Below, piece after piece: positions 31,358-40,122 of a DNA stretch of 40,383 nucleotides. A program made the position numbers and the translations under genes. This stretch comes from Bacteroidota bacterium. Its GTDB lineage: Bacteria; Bacteroidota; Bacteroidia; B-17B0; Aurantibacillaceae. The DNA is taken from contig JACQAK010000024.1 of NCBI GenBank assembly GCA_016194985.1, positions 1-40,383 of the forward strand, written 5' to 3'. Under the pieces are notes generated by a model that worked only from the letters and a program-made list of their open reading frames with translations, made no database searches and was not told the origin of the DNA. Every line of letters begins with the position of its first letter. Positions within the stretch are counted from its first letter, which is position 1.

Positions 31358-33148
31358 ATGGATAATAACGATACGAAAAAAGCAGAGAGAATAAAAACTC
31401 AACGAAGAGCACATCTTCCTAAATTGCCTTTCCATAATATCGCTATTTCTTTATCCGGTGGCGGATTCAGAGCAACATCCATTCACATGGGTGTATTGTC
31501 ATACCTGTCTTCCAAAACATACAGAGGCACTACCCTTCTCGAACGGGTACGTGTTCTTTCAACGGTTTCTGCAGGAACGTTTGCAGGCGTTAAATATATT
31601 ACTACACTTAAAAAAGGAGGCACTATCGAAGATTGCTATAAGAGCCTGTATATGTTTATGGTGGGTAAAAATCTGGTGGGAGATGCTTTGGAATATATGG
31701 CTGATGATAGTAACTGGACCAAAGGTAGGCAGCGAAGCCTGATCAATGCTTTTGCATCTATGTACTATAAAGAATTTGAATCAGAAAACTTTGGTATTTT
31801 GTGGGAAGAAAATCCGCCGATTCATTTAAAAGAGATCACCTTTAATGCCACTGAATTTAGTTTTGCTTTGCCTTTTCATTTTAGAAAAGCAGAACGACCT
31901 CATGCAAAAGTAGGCAGTATAGCACATGAATATATTGGAAATAAAAAAATTCATATCCCTGTTGAAGTGGCCAAAGAAATCCGTCTGGCAGATATTATTG
32001 CGGCATCGTCCTGTTTTCCCTTTGGATTTGAACCCATTAATTTTCCGGATGATTTTATATATGAAGGAGCCGTGAAATTGAAAGATAAATTTTTATTGCC
32101 TCATAATGTATTTGACGGAGATAAGATCGAATACCCTATTGGATTAATGGATGGAGGTATTGATGATAATCAGGGAGTAGATGCCATACTTACTGCCGAA
32201 GAGCGAATGAAAAATTATACCGATGAGTTGAAGGAATTTCGTTCGGATGATAAAAAAGCAGTGGATCTTTATATTCTTTCGGATGGAACCAATCCAAATA
32301 TGGAAGGATATCTGCCAAGTAATAAAGATAAATTAAAGATCATTGGTAAATGGAATTTTAATTCATTAAGTCGTTTTGGTATCACAAGCTCGGTGATTGG
32401 GGTCATGGCTATTGTCATGGCCTGTTTATGCACTTCAAAAACATCTATTATTTCATTGACGATGTTTGGAACATTGGGACTGATGATTGCCTTTGTGTTG
32501 TTGGTATTTTCTATGGGATTTGTTGGATTAACAAAACGCATGGGGGTTCCTGATTTTTTTGTGGAACGTTTGTTTCACGTAGATAAATTAAAGTTCCGTG
32601 ATCTGAATAATTTATTAGTGAACAGGCGGAAATCCGTTTCTAAAATGGTTTCTAAAGTATTTATTAAACACATGCGCTGGTTTAGTCATGAACGTGTATA
32701 TGGTGATCCTGTATGGAGACCACGGTTAATTATGAATGCCGTATTTGAGTTAACCGAAGTGGAAGTTGAAAAGCGGAAAAAGAAATACCCTTATTTTACG
32801 AATGAATTAACAGAGCCCGGAAAGGAAATCATGTCGGTAGCCGCCAAGGCTTTGAAAATGGGTACGACCTTATGGTTTACGCCGGAGGAATTGGAAGGCG
32901 ATAAAAATATGGTAAATACTGTGATTGCCTGCGGACACTTTACGATATGTTTTAATCTGCTCGAATATTTTGAAAAATACATTTACAATAAAACGTATCA
33001 AAACGATTACGAACGATATAGCGACGAGATAAAAAAGGAATTGAAGGAATTGCATGCTGCTTTATTAGAGGATTGGAAAAAATTTAAAGTTGATCCTTAT
33101 TGGATGGTGAATGAATGGAACGAAAAGCTTATTCCTAAAGAATCCTAA
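31358..33148 (+). CDS. Patatin-like phospholipase with two membrane helices
   Basis: 596 residues. The patatin domain starts at about 26: oxyanion loop LSGGGFRAT at 32-40, nucleophile Ser71 in LSTVSAGTFAG, and catalytic Asp in GLMDGGIDDNQG near 265. The first glycine of the G-x-S-x-G elbow is Thr69, a variation also seen in some cPLA2-like relatives. Unusually, two hydrophobic helices (about 344-364 and 368-389) interrupt the middle and would place the enzyme on the inner membrane. A further 200-residue C-terminal region follows. It should release fatty acids from membrane phospholipids. It is co-transcribed with the SGNH hydrolase and overlaps the convergent glpD end by 4 nt. Confidence 0.9.
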   Translation: MDNNDTKKAERIKTQRRAHLPKLPFHNIAISLSGGGFRATSIHMGVLSYLSSKTYRGTTLLERVRVLSTVSAGTFAGVKYITTLKKGGTIEDCYKSLYMFMVGKNLVGDALEYMADDSNWTKGRQRSLINAFASMYYKEFESENFGILWEENPPIHLKEITFNATEFSFALPFHFRKAERPHAKVGSIAHEYIGNKKIHIPVEVAKEIRLADIIAASSCFPFGFEPINFPDDFIYEGAVKLKDKFLLPHNVFDGDKIEYPIGLMDGGIDDNQGVDAILTAEERMKNYTDELKEFRSDDKKAVDLYILSDGTNPNMEGYLPSNKDKLKIIGKWNFNSLSRFGITSSVIGVMAIVMACLCTSKTSIISLTMFGTLGLMIAFVLLVFSMGFVGLTKRMGVPDFFVERLFHVDKLKFRDLNNLLVNRRKSVSKMVSKVFIKHMRWFSHERVYGDPVWRPRLIMNAVFELTEVEVEKRKKKYPYFTNELTEPGKEIMSVAAKALKMGTTLWFTPEELEGDKNMVNTVIACGHFTICFNLLEYFEKYIYNKTYQNDYERYSDEIKKELKELHAALLEDWKKFKVDPYWMVNEWNEKLIPKES

Positions 33149-34782
33149 GGGTGCGTAGCATGAATGGCATCTTCTAATTCTGATGCATAACGTAACGATT
33201 GTTCATCAGTCCAATTCAATAATTCCTTCATATACAGGACGACGGAATTTTTATATCTGTTCACTAAGTCTATGTCAAAGTACAATGCCGAAGTTCGTCT
33301 TACAAAAAAGTCAGAAGGGGTTAAACACATTTCATACTCAATGGCATACATGATCTGAGCTCTTAGAAATACCGATAGTTCATGTGGTTCATTATTTTGC
33401 AAATCTTTGATAATACTATAGATCATGATCGTATTTGAGCCGTATCTGTTGATGATGGTTTCTGCTTCTTTGGGAGATAAGCCCAGTAAGGCGCCCTCTT
33501 TAATGTTCGCTGATAAAAACTCAGAAAAAGAACCATTGATTTTTCCACCCGAAAGCCTGATCGTTTCTGTTTGACAGCGTTTTATGGTTGTGCGGTTTTT
33601 GGCATAGATTCTTTTGGCAACCACATCCATTACTCGTTGCGCCATTTTTCGGTAACCGGTAAGCTTTCCACCTGCAATGGTAATTAGTCCACTGTTGGAT
33701 TCAAATAATTCGTCTTTGCGCGAGATTTCAGAAGGGCCTTTCCCCGGTTTATTAACTAACGGTCTCAGTCCGGCCCATCCGGATTCTATATCGTGCTGGG
33801 TGAGTTGATTGTTTGGGAAATAAGAATTAGCACATTTTAAAATATAGTTGCGGTCTTCTTCTGTTATTTCAGGATGGATAAGATCTCCTGTATAAAATGT
33901 ATCAGTTGTACCAATGTATGTTTTGCCTTCTCTTGGAATAACAAATAGCATTCGTTTATCAAATGTGTCAAAGTAGGCAGATTGTTTCACCGGAAGTTTT
34001 GTGTGGTCCACAACCAGATGAACACCTTTTGTAATATGTAATTTGTGACTAAGATTGTTGTTATCGAGATCATCCAACTCATCTACCCACGGACCGGAAG
34101 CATTGATGATATAATTTGCACTGATGGAATAGGATAACTTTGTGTATTGATCCTGTACATTAGCACCGGAAATTAAACCATTTTTATAGTTAAAAGAAAC
34201 AACTTTCATGTAATTGATAGCTGTAGCACCCATATTGCATGCTTCTTTCAGCACTTCAATAGTAAGTCTTGAATCATCGGTACGGTATTCATAAAATAAA
34301 ATACCTCCCAGTAAATTATCCGATCTTAATAATGGTTCTTGTGCTTTTGTATCGGCTATCGTTAATACCTTATGCCATTCTGTTTTTTTAACGCCTGCCA
34401 GCCATTCGTATAGCCACATGCCAAGACGTGCCGAAAATTTACCTAATGAACCTCCTTTAACAATCGGCAAAAGCATTGGCTCCGGCTTTGTTAAATGAGG
34501 GGCATTTTTAAAAACTATGTTTCGTTCCTTTCCTACTTCCGAAACCAGTTTAAAATCCAGTTGTTTCAGATAGCGTAAACCACCATGTATCAATTTGGTT
34601 GACCGACTCGATGTTCCAGCAGCAAAGTCCTGCATGTCTACTAAAGCTACACTAAGTCCCCGTGAAGAGGCATCAAGCGCAATACCCGCTCCGGTAATGC
34701 CGCCGCCAATCACTAATACATCAAAGGGTGTAGTTGTTAATTGCTTGATAGTTATGCCTCTGTTTTTGGATGAAAAAGACAT
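33145..34782 (-). CDS. glpD: Glycerol-3-phosphate dehydrogenase (FAD-dependent)
   Basis: 545 residues. FAD-binding motif VLVIGGGITGAGIALDA at 23-39, then the GlpD signature FAAGTSSRSTKLIHGGLRYL and later IGTTDTFYTGDL and SGWAGLRPLV; the C-terminal GlpD domain is complete. It oxidises sn-glycerol-3-phosphate to dihydroxyacetone phosphate and passes electrons to quinone at the inner membrane. Its start overlaps the stop of the glycerophosphodiesterase gene by one base (TGATG), so the two are translationally coupled and work in sequence. No glpF or glpK is in the window, which suggests lipid head groups as the source of glycerol phosphate. Confidence 0.95.
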   Translation of the reverse strand: MSFSSKNRGITIKQLTTTPFDVLVIGGGITGAGIALDASSRGLSVALVDMQDFAAGTSSRSTKLIHGGLRYLKQLDFKLVSEVGKERNIVFKNAPHLTKPEPMLLPIVKGGSLGKFSARLGMWLYEWLAGVKKTEWHKVLTIADTKAQEPLLRSDNLLGGILFYEYRTDDSRLTIEVLKEACNMGATAINYMKVVSFNYKNGLISGANVQDQYTKLSYSISANYIINASGPWVDELDDLDNNNLSHKLHITKGVHLVVDHTKLPVKQSAYFDTFDKRMLFVIPREGKTYIGTTDTFYTGDLIHPEITEEDRNYILKCANSYFPNNQLTQHDIESGWAGLRPLVNKPGKGPSEISRKDELFESNSGLITIAGGKLTGYRKMAQRVMDVVAKRIYAKNRTTIKRCQTETIRLSGGKINGSFSEFLSANIKEGALLGLSPKEAETIINRYGSNTIMIYSIIKDLQNNEPHELSVFLRAQIMYAIEYEMCLTPSDFFVRRTSALYFDIDLVNRYKNSVVLYMKELLNWTDEQSLRYASELEDAIHATHP

Positions 34783-35603
34783 CAGGAATAGTGAGTTTTT
34801 ATCAGGTTAATTAATCTGTCGGGATAATCAGTAATAATGCCATCTACACCCATGTCTATTAAACGTTTCATATCATGCGGCTCGTTTACAGTCCATGGAA
34901 TAAGCTTTATATCAAGTCTTTGAAGTTCGTTAATAAGAGAGGCGTCTATTAAAATAAATTCAGGTCCGTAAATTGCCGGCTTAAATCCAAGGTTGTTTAA
35001 ATGGGTTTGCAGACTATCTTTGTTTTCAACAAGCAACGACATTCGTATCGAAGGATCAATCCGGTGAAGCTCCTGTAAAATCCTTACATCAAAGGATTGC
35101 AAAATGATTCGTGGAAGCAGATGTTTTACCAGATCATACACAAGTCTTGAAAAAACAGGAGGTTCAGGATGGTATTGATGATCGGTGTGAGACTCGCTTT
35201 TTAGTTCGATATTATAACTTGCAGAAGATAAACCATGTTCTTTGGTATAAGCATCTATTTGCGAAATCACTTCTGATAATAAAGGTTTGTATTCAGATAG
35301 CGTTTTTTGAAGAGGAAATTCGGGATTTTTTCGTTTGCCACAATCAAATGTTTTGATAGTTGCGTAATCCATTTCATATAAATTATAACGTTCATCTTCA
35401 ACAGCTTTTCCTTCGGGGGTTGAGCAAAATACCGGATTCATCCACGGTTCATGAGAAACCACTACCTGATGGTCTTTCGAAATAACAACATCTAATTCCA
35501 AAGTGTTAACGCCCAATTTCACAGCCTCCAAAAAAGCCGTTAAGGTGTTTTCAGGAAACAATCCTCTGGCACCACGGTGCCCTTGTATATCAAACCGTTT
35601 CAT
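34782..35603 (-). CDS. Glycerophosphodiester phosphodiesterase
   Basis: 273 residues from the ATG at 35603. GDPD signature: IQGHRGARGLFPENTLTAF, then LELDVVISKDHQVVVSHEP (metal-binding Glu/Asp and His), NIELKS, and the end WTVNEPHDMKRLIDMGVDGI with ITDYP. It hydrolyses glycerophosphodiesters to an alcohol and glycerol-3-phosphate. No signal peptide follows the chosen start; the longer upstream reading (to 35678) begins at a less likely site and lacks similarity to the family. It is the first gene of the gdpd-glpD operon and is divergent from ribD. Confidence 0.93.
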   Translation of the reverse strand: MKRFDIQGHRGARGLFPENTLTAFLEAVKLGVNTLELDVVISKDHQVVVSHEPWMNPVFCSTPEGKAVEDERYNLYEMDYATIKTFDCGKRKNPEFPLQKTLSEYKPLLSEVISQIDAYTKEHGLSSASYNIELKSESHTDHQYHPEPPVFSRLVYDLVKHLLPRIILQSFDVRILQELHRIDPSIRMSLLVENKDSLQTHLNNLGFKPAIYGPEFILIDASLINELQRLDIKLIPWTVNEPHDMKRLIDMGVDGIITDYPDRLINLIKTHYS

Positions 35604-35710
35604 GAAATCGGGTAAATAGCTCGAATAGTTAAAAATACTGTATGAAGCTAAGTTAGAGCATATAATGTAAAATGACAAGTTTATATCATCATGGTTTAAA
35701 GAAATAGTTT

Positions 35711-35718
35711 TAAATTTG
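35711..35718 (+). promoter_or_regulatory. -7 box of the ribD operon
   Basis: TAAATTTG, an exact TAnnTTTG match, 39 nt before the ribD ATG at 35758. The in-frame TTG at 35716 lies inside it and so is unlikely to be the start. Confidence 0.5.
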
Positions 35719-35757
35719 ATACGACAATTAAATTATATCAGCACGCAAGAAACATAT

Positions 35758-36774
35758 ATGCAACGTTGCCTTGATTTGGCGGCAAAGGGTTTGGGGAAGG
35801 TTGCCCCAAATCCTATGGTTGGCTGTGTGATTGTTTGCGATGATCAGATTGTTGCGGAAGGTTATCACGAAGGATTTGGTGGTCCTCATGCAGAACCAAA
35901 TGCCATCAAGCAGGTGAGTGATGAATTACTGAAAAAGTGTACCCTTTATGTTAATCTGGAGCCCTGTTCTCATCACGGAAAAACACCTCCCTGTGCGGAT
36001 TTGATTATCAGTAAGGGTATCCAAAAAGTAATTGTGGGAAATCTTGATACAAATCCTTTGGTATCAGGAAAGGGTATTCAGAAATTAAAAGATGCCGGAA
36101 TAGAAGTAGAACATGGTGTGTTGGATAAAGAATGCAGAGCATTGAATAAACGTTTTTTTACCTTTCATGAAAAAAAACGTCCTTATGTGATTTTAAAATG
36201 GGCGCAAACTCAAAATGGATTTATAAGCCAATGGCCTTTGCCCGAAAATAAAGAAGATAACTGGATTACAGGAGAAGAAAGTAAAGCATTGGTTCATCAA
36301 TGGAGAGCAGAGGAACAGGCTATTTTAATTGGTTATAATACACTGCTGGCAGATAATCCTTATTTAACAACGCGTTTGGTACAAGGAAAAAATCCAATAC
36401 GATTAGTGTTGACACATTATTTGGATATATCAATGGATTTGAATGTGTTTAATAAAGAAGCTAAAACGGTTATATTTAATACTATTAAAAATGAAGTCAA
36501 TGAGCACATGGAATATGTGAAAATTGACTGGAGCAATAAAGCACAGGAAGTTTTGGATTACTGTTATAACCATTCTATTGCCAGTGTTATTGTTGAAGGA
36601 GGTACCAACACAATCTATAATTTTACTAATAAAAATGCCTGGGATGAAGCAAGAGTATTTGTCAATCCTGATAAAACCTTTGAGCATGGCATTACGGCTC
36701 CCGAAATAAAATTTAACACATATAGTCCGGTAAAAATCGGTAACGATTTGCTGTACACTTTTCTAAATCCATAA
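35758..36774 (+). CDS. ribD: Bifunctional riboflavin deaminase/reductase RibD
   Basis: 338 residues. Deaminase domain: MQRCLDLAAKGLGKVAPNPM, zinc site GGPHAEPNAI (His44, Glu46) and EPCSHHGKTPPCADLI (Cys70, Cys79). Reductase domain from about 150: RPYVILKWAQTQNGFIS, ITGEESKALVHQWRAEEQAI and a late VIVEGGTNTIYNF. It converts the GTP-derived pyrimidine to the reduced ribitylamino form, two steps in riboflavin synthesis. Similarity to relatives (ETYMQRC) seems to begin slightly before this ATG, so an earlier non-ATG start is possible, but the TTG at 35716 sits in the -7 box. It is followed 1 nt later by a transporter gene. Confidence 0.92.
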   Translation: MQRCLDLAAKGLGKVAPNPMVGCVIVCDDQIVAEGYHEGFGGPHAEPNAIKQVSDELLKKCTLYVNLEPCSHHGKTPPCADLIISKGIQKVIVGNLDTNPLVSGKGIQKLKDAGIEVEHGVLDKECRALNKRFFTFHEKKRPYVILKWAQTQNGFISQWPLPENKEDNWITGEESKALVHQWRAEEQAILIGYNTLLADNPYLTTRLVQGKNPIRLVLTHYLDISMDLNVFNKEAKTVIFNTIKNEVNEHMEYVKIDWSNKAQEVLDYCYNHSIASVIVEGGTNTIYNFTNKNAWDEARVFVNPDKTFEHGITAPEIKFNTYSPVKIGNDLLYTFLNP

Positions 36775-36775
36775 T

Positions 36776-37657
36776 ATGATTTTTTTATTACTCTCTGTTT
36801 TAGTGTCGACACTATTTGGCATTTCGTTTAAAGTCATCGCCGTCAAAAATATCAATGGCTTTCAGGCCATTATTGTTAATTATGTGGTAGCAGGGGCTTT
36901 GGGATTTTTGACCACAAAATCTTCTGTAACGCCTTTGAATGTATACCATGAGGCTTTCTTTCCTATAGCCATTTTTTTAGGGATTGTTTTCATCAGCAGT
37001 TTGTTTGTTATCTCCGAAACAACTGCAAAGCAGGGTATTTCTGTGGCGCAGGTGGCAAACCGTATGTCGGTGGTGGTGCCAATTGGTATTGCTGTTTTGT
37101 TTTATGGTGATGCTGTTTCTTTAGCCAAGATTATTGGGATTGTGTTGGCTATTATGGCAGTGTATTTAGTGTCACATAAAGAAACAGAAGGAAAAGCATC
37201 TGACAAGTTCTGGTGGTTGTTCCCTTTGATTATTTTTGTATGCAGTGGTATCATTGATTCGTCTATTAACTATGCACAACGTAATTTATTGAATGATACG
37301 AATTTTGATGCCTTTCTGTCCACTATTTTTTCAACGGCATTTGTATTTGGATTTATGGTGCTTTTGTATCAGCTTTTTATTAAAAAAGAAAAGTTTCAAT
37401 GGCAGGCTATTCCAGCAGGAATGATTTTAGGAACCATTAATTTCGGAACGATGTACTTTATTATATCAGCATTAAATACTAATATTTTAGAGCCTTCTGC
37501 TTTATTTCCTATTAATAATTTAAGCATACTTACGTTGTCAACCATTGTATCGGTGATAGTATTCAAAGAAAAGTTATCAGCTAAGAACTGGATAGGAATT
37601 GCTTTAAGTTTACTGGCCATTTTAATTTTGGGATTGTTACCTCAGTTAATGAAATAA
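36776..37657 (+). CDS. EamA/DMT-family transporter
   Basis: 293 residues, about ten membrane helices in two EamA repeats. The first begins LLLSVLVSTLFGISFKVIA, and each repeat ends with a G-I-x-L-x-x-x-A-I/V motif (KIIGIVLAIMAVYLV and NWIGIALSLLAILILGL). Members export amino acids, metabolites or flavins; the substrate is not visible from sequence. Directly following ribD by 1 nt and preceding yigZ by 1 nt suggests a link to flavin or a simple shared transcript. Confidence 0.9.
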   Translation: MIFLLLSVLVSTLFGISFKVIAVKNINGFQAIIVNYVVAGALGFLTTKSSVTPLNVYHEAFFPIAIFLGIVFISSLFVISETTAKQGISVAQVANRMSVVVPIGIAVLFYGDAVSLAKIIGIVLAIMAVYLVSHKETEGKASDKFWWLFPLIIFVCSGIIDSSINYAQRNLLNDTNFDAFLSTIFSTAFVFGFMVLLYQLFIKKEKFQWQAIPAGMILGTINFGTMYFIISALNTNILEPSALFPINNLSILTLSTIVSVIVFKEKLSAKNWIGIALSLLAILILGLLPQLMK

Positions 37658-37658
37658 G

Positions 37659-38264
37659 ATGTTATTCTCGGATACTTTTTTAACGATAGAAAAACCTTCG
37701 GAAATTAGTTTTAAAGATAAGGGAAGTAAATTCCTGGCTTTTGCATTTCCTGTTGAAAATGAGTTGCAGATAAAGGAAGCGTTACTAAAGTTGAAGAAGG
37801 AGCATCCCGGTGCTAATCATCATTGTTATGCGTATCGGCTTGGAGCGGATAAATTGAATTTCAGAGCCAATGATGATGGAGAACCAGGCAACACAGCAGG
37901 AAGACCCATTCTGGGGCAAATACAATCCAGTGATCTGACGAATATCCTTATTGTAGTGGTTCGTTATTTTGGAGGAACCTTATTAGGGGTTAGCGGGCTT
38001 ATTCATGCTTACAAAACATCAGCGGCAGACGTGATCAAACAATGCTCTATCGTTGAAAAACATATTTTATTTAATTACAGGATTCAATTTCCATTTGAGC
38101 ACTTGAACGATGTGATGAAGCTGTTAAAACAAATGGATTGTAAAATAACGGCACAGCAATTTGATAACGATTGTGAGATCAGTTTCAGCATTCGGAAAGC
38201 CAATGCCGAAGCCTGCGAAGAAAAACTGAAGAAGTTAAACGGACTAAAACTGAACTATCAATAA
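37659..38264 (+). CDS. YigZ/IMPACT-family protein
   Basis: 201 residues. The N-terminal IMPACT domain holds FKDKGSKFLAFAFPVENEL, HPGANHHCYAYRLG, the signature NDDGEPGNTAGRPILGQI and VVVRYFGGTLLGVSGLIHAY. The C-terminal DUF1949-like domain is a ferredoxin fold (from about 135). YigZ proteins bind nucleic acid or the ribosome and help in stress translation control; the biochemical role in bacteria is not settled. It is the last gene of the ribD-EamA-yigZ operon. Confidence 0.92.
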   Translation: MLFSDTFLTIEKPSEISFKDKGSKFLAFAFPVENELQIKEALLKLKKEHPGANHHCYAYRLGADKLNFRANDDGEPGNTAGRPILGQIQSSDLTNILIVVVRYFGGTLLGVSGLIHAYKTSAADVIKQCSIVEKHILFNYRIQFPFEHLNDVMKLLKQMDCKITAQQFDNDCEISFSIRKANAEACEEKLKKLNGLKLNYQ

Positions 38265-38336
38265 TTGGTTGATTAAAAAATTAGTCAAAGTTTAATTTCC
38301 TTACTACATTTAATTCATATTTAAAAACTTAAGACT

Positions 38337-38732
38337 ATGAAAGTAAAATATTTGCTAATGACTGCGGTTGTATGTATGTTCATGAACACATTAACTGCTC
38401 AGGATTTAAGAAAAAACGGATCTATTTATGGTAAAATAGAATCCAACGGAGATGTGCGCATTAATGGCAGTATCAAAGGAAAATTTGAATCCAATGGCGA
38501 TATCCGCGTCGACGGAAGTATTAAAGGGAAAATAGAATCGAACGGAGATATTCGTAAAAGTGGTTCTATTGTTGGTAAAGTGGAATCGAACGGAGACGTG
38601 AGATTGAATGGCAGTATCGTTGGTAAAATTGAAAGCAATGGCGATGTGAGGAAAAACGGAAGTATTGTAGGTTCAGCCAGTGGAGTTAAAAAAGAGCAGG
38701 CAGCAGTCATGTTCTTTTTCGATTTCTTTTAG
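38337..38732 (+). CDS. Secreted protein of 16-residue repeats (beta-solenoid-like)
   Basis: 131 residues: a signal peptide (1-21, ending LTAQ), then six repeats of 16 residues following R-x-(N/D/S)-G-S-I-x-G-K-(I/F/V)-E-S-N-G-D-(I/V), at 25-40, 41-56, 57-72, 73-88, 89-104 and a partial one from 105. It ends in a hydrophobic tail AAVMFFFDFF. Such regular repeats with G-S-I and E-S-N-G turns form short beta-solenoid or beta-flower folds; bactofilins use a similar coil. No catalytic residue stands out, so a structural or binding role is likely. The region between this gene and the next carries an inverted repeat with a T-rich right flank that could terminate it. Confidence 0.8.
   Translation: MKVKYLLMTAVVCMFMNTLTAQDLRKNGSIYGKIESNGDVRINGSIKGKFESNGDIRVDGSIKGKIESNGDIRKSGSIVGKVESNGDVRLNGSIVGKIESNGDVRKNGSIVGSASGVKKEQAAVMFFFDFF
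38409..38696 (+). repeat. Six tandem 48-bp coding repeats
   Basis: 48-bp units coding for the 16-residue repeats of the preceding entry. The units differ at many third positions, so they are old and stabilised by selection on the protein rather than freshly duplicated. Confidence 0.75.
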
Positions 38733-38747
38733 AGTTATTTTATTATA

Positions 38748-38854
38748 GAACGCTGATGACATAGATTAAATTAGATTATTATGATTTTGTATTATATATA
38801 CCTGATCTAATAGTCATCCTAATGAATCATAACTATCAGTGTTATCTGCGTTCT
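38748..38854. repeat. Inverted-repeat element between two genes
   Basis: AGAACGCTGATGACATAGAT at 38748-38767 pairs with ATCAGTGTTATCTGCGTTCT at 38835-38854 (16 of 20). An inner ATTATGATT/AATCATAA pair extends the arms. The right arm is followed by a T-run, so it may terminate the beta-repeat gene. The GTG at 38839, which opens a longer frame for the aminotransferase, lies in its right arm. Confidence 0.6.
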
Positions 38855-38874
38855 ATTTTTTAACAGGTTTTTTA

Positions 38875-40074
38875 ATGATGCAAATTTCAAACAGACAGTT
38901 ATTTTTAAACCATGTCGCTCAGGTGTCGCCAAAACCTATGGATTTGGAGATTGTCAAAGCCAATGGAGTGCATTTATATGATGTACAAGACAGATCTTAC
39001 ATTGATTTTATTTCAGGAATATCTGTCAGTAATGTGGGACATTGTCATCCCAATGTGGTGAAAGCTATTCAGCGACAAGCAGAAACGTATATGCACTTAA
39101 TGGTGTATGGCGAATATGTGCAGGCACCACAAATACAGTTGGCGAAGGCTTTAACGGATTTACTTCCCAAAAATTTAAACTCCGTTTTTTATACGAACTC
39201 AGGAACGGAAGCCACCGAAGGAGCTTTGAAACTCGCAAAGCGTGTAACAGGACGAACAGAACTGATCTGTTTTAAAGACTCGTATCATGGCAGTTCTCAT
39301 GGCTCATTGAGCGTGATGGGAAATGAAGAATTTAAACAAGCTTTCAGACCATTATTACCGGATGTGAAAATTCTGGAATACAATTCCGTGGAAGAAGTCA
39401 GAAAACACATCACGTCTAAAACAGCCGCTGTAATTTTAGAACCTGTGCAAAGTGAAACAGGCTATACAGTTGCTACTAATGAGTTTTTGAGATCGATTCG
39501 CCAGGCATGCGATGAGCAGGGGGCTTTATTGATACTGGATGAAATTCAAAACGGATTTGGACGGAGTGGTACTTTTTTTGCATTTGAACAAACAGGCATT
39601 GTGCCTGATATTTTATTGCTGGCAAAGGGAATGGGTGGTGGCTTACCAATAGGATGTTTTATCAGTTCCCAACAATTATTGAATGAATTCACACATGATC
39701 CTGTTTTAGGAAACATCAATACATTTGGTGGAAACGCCGTTTGTTGTGCGGCTTCTTTGGCCTGTTTACAAACCATTCAGTCAGAAAAACTGATGGAGGA
39801 TATTGAACGGAAATCAGAACTAATTCGCTCCCTGTTAACACATCCGGCTATTAAAGCCATTAAAGGCAAGGGTTTTATGCTATCCTTAGATTTTGGAAAC
39901 GTGGAGCTAAATTTTAAAATTATTGAAACCTGTGTCAGGAATGGATTAATCGTAGATTGGTTTTTATTTAATGCTCATAGTATGCGAATAGCACCGCCGT
40001 TGATTATTTCAGATGATGAAATTAAAGAAGCCTGTACTATTATTTTAAGATCTATTGATCGAATTATTTCTTAA
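38875..40074 (+). CDS. Class III PLP-dependent aminotransferase
   Basis: 399 residues. Class III signature in order: YIDFISGISVSNVGHCHP, YTNSGTEATEGALKLAKR (phosphate loop), LILDEIQNGFGRSG (Asp-Glu that binds the pyridine ring), LLLAKGMGGGLPIGCF with the Schiff-base lysine, and NTFGGNAVCCAA. It belongs to the broad acetylornithine/ornithine/4-aminobutyrate group; the substrate cannot be fixed. It is cytosolic. Two ATGs stand side by side (38875 and 38878). The upstream GTG at 38839 lies in a repeat and is rejected. Confidence 0.92.
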   Translation: MMQISNRQLFLNHVAQVSPKPMDLEIVKANGVHLYDVQDRSYIDFISGISVSNVGHCHPNVVKAIQRQAETYMHLMVYGEYVQAPQIQLAKALTDLLPKNLNSVFYTNSGTEATEGALKLAKRVTGRTELICFKDSYHGSSHGSLSVMGNEEFKQAFRPLLPDVKILEYNSVEEVRKHITSKTAAVILEPVQSETGYTVATNEFLRSIRQACDEQGALLILDEIQNGFGRSGTFFAFEQTGIVPDILLLAKGMGGGLPIGCFISSQQLLNEFTHDPVLGNINTFGGNAVCCAASLACLQTIQSEKLMEDIERKSELIRSLLTHPAIKAIKGKGFMLSLDFGNVELNFKIIETCVRNGLIVDWFLFNAHSMRIAPPLIISDDEIKEACTIILRSIDRIIS

Positions 40075-40122
40075 TATTTTCTTGTGCTTCTATCATACGT
40101 TGGTAATGGTGCGGCTGGTTTT

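Noticed and set aside
38409..38696. Regular 48-bp repeats as a CRISPR array
   Set aside because: There are no unique spacers: the repeats are contiguous, in frame and encode a 16-residue protein repeat behind a signal peptide.
38426..38710. 94-residue minus-strand frame across the repeats
   Set aside because: It is open only because the repeat has no stops on that strand; the plus strand has a signal peptide and a selected pattern.
38839..38874. GTG start for the aminotransferase
   Set aside because: It lies in the right arm of an inverted repeat; family members start close to the ATG pair at 38875.
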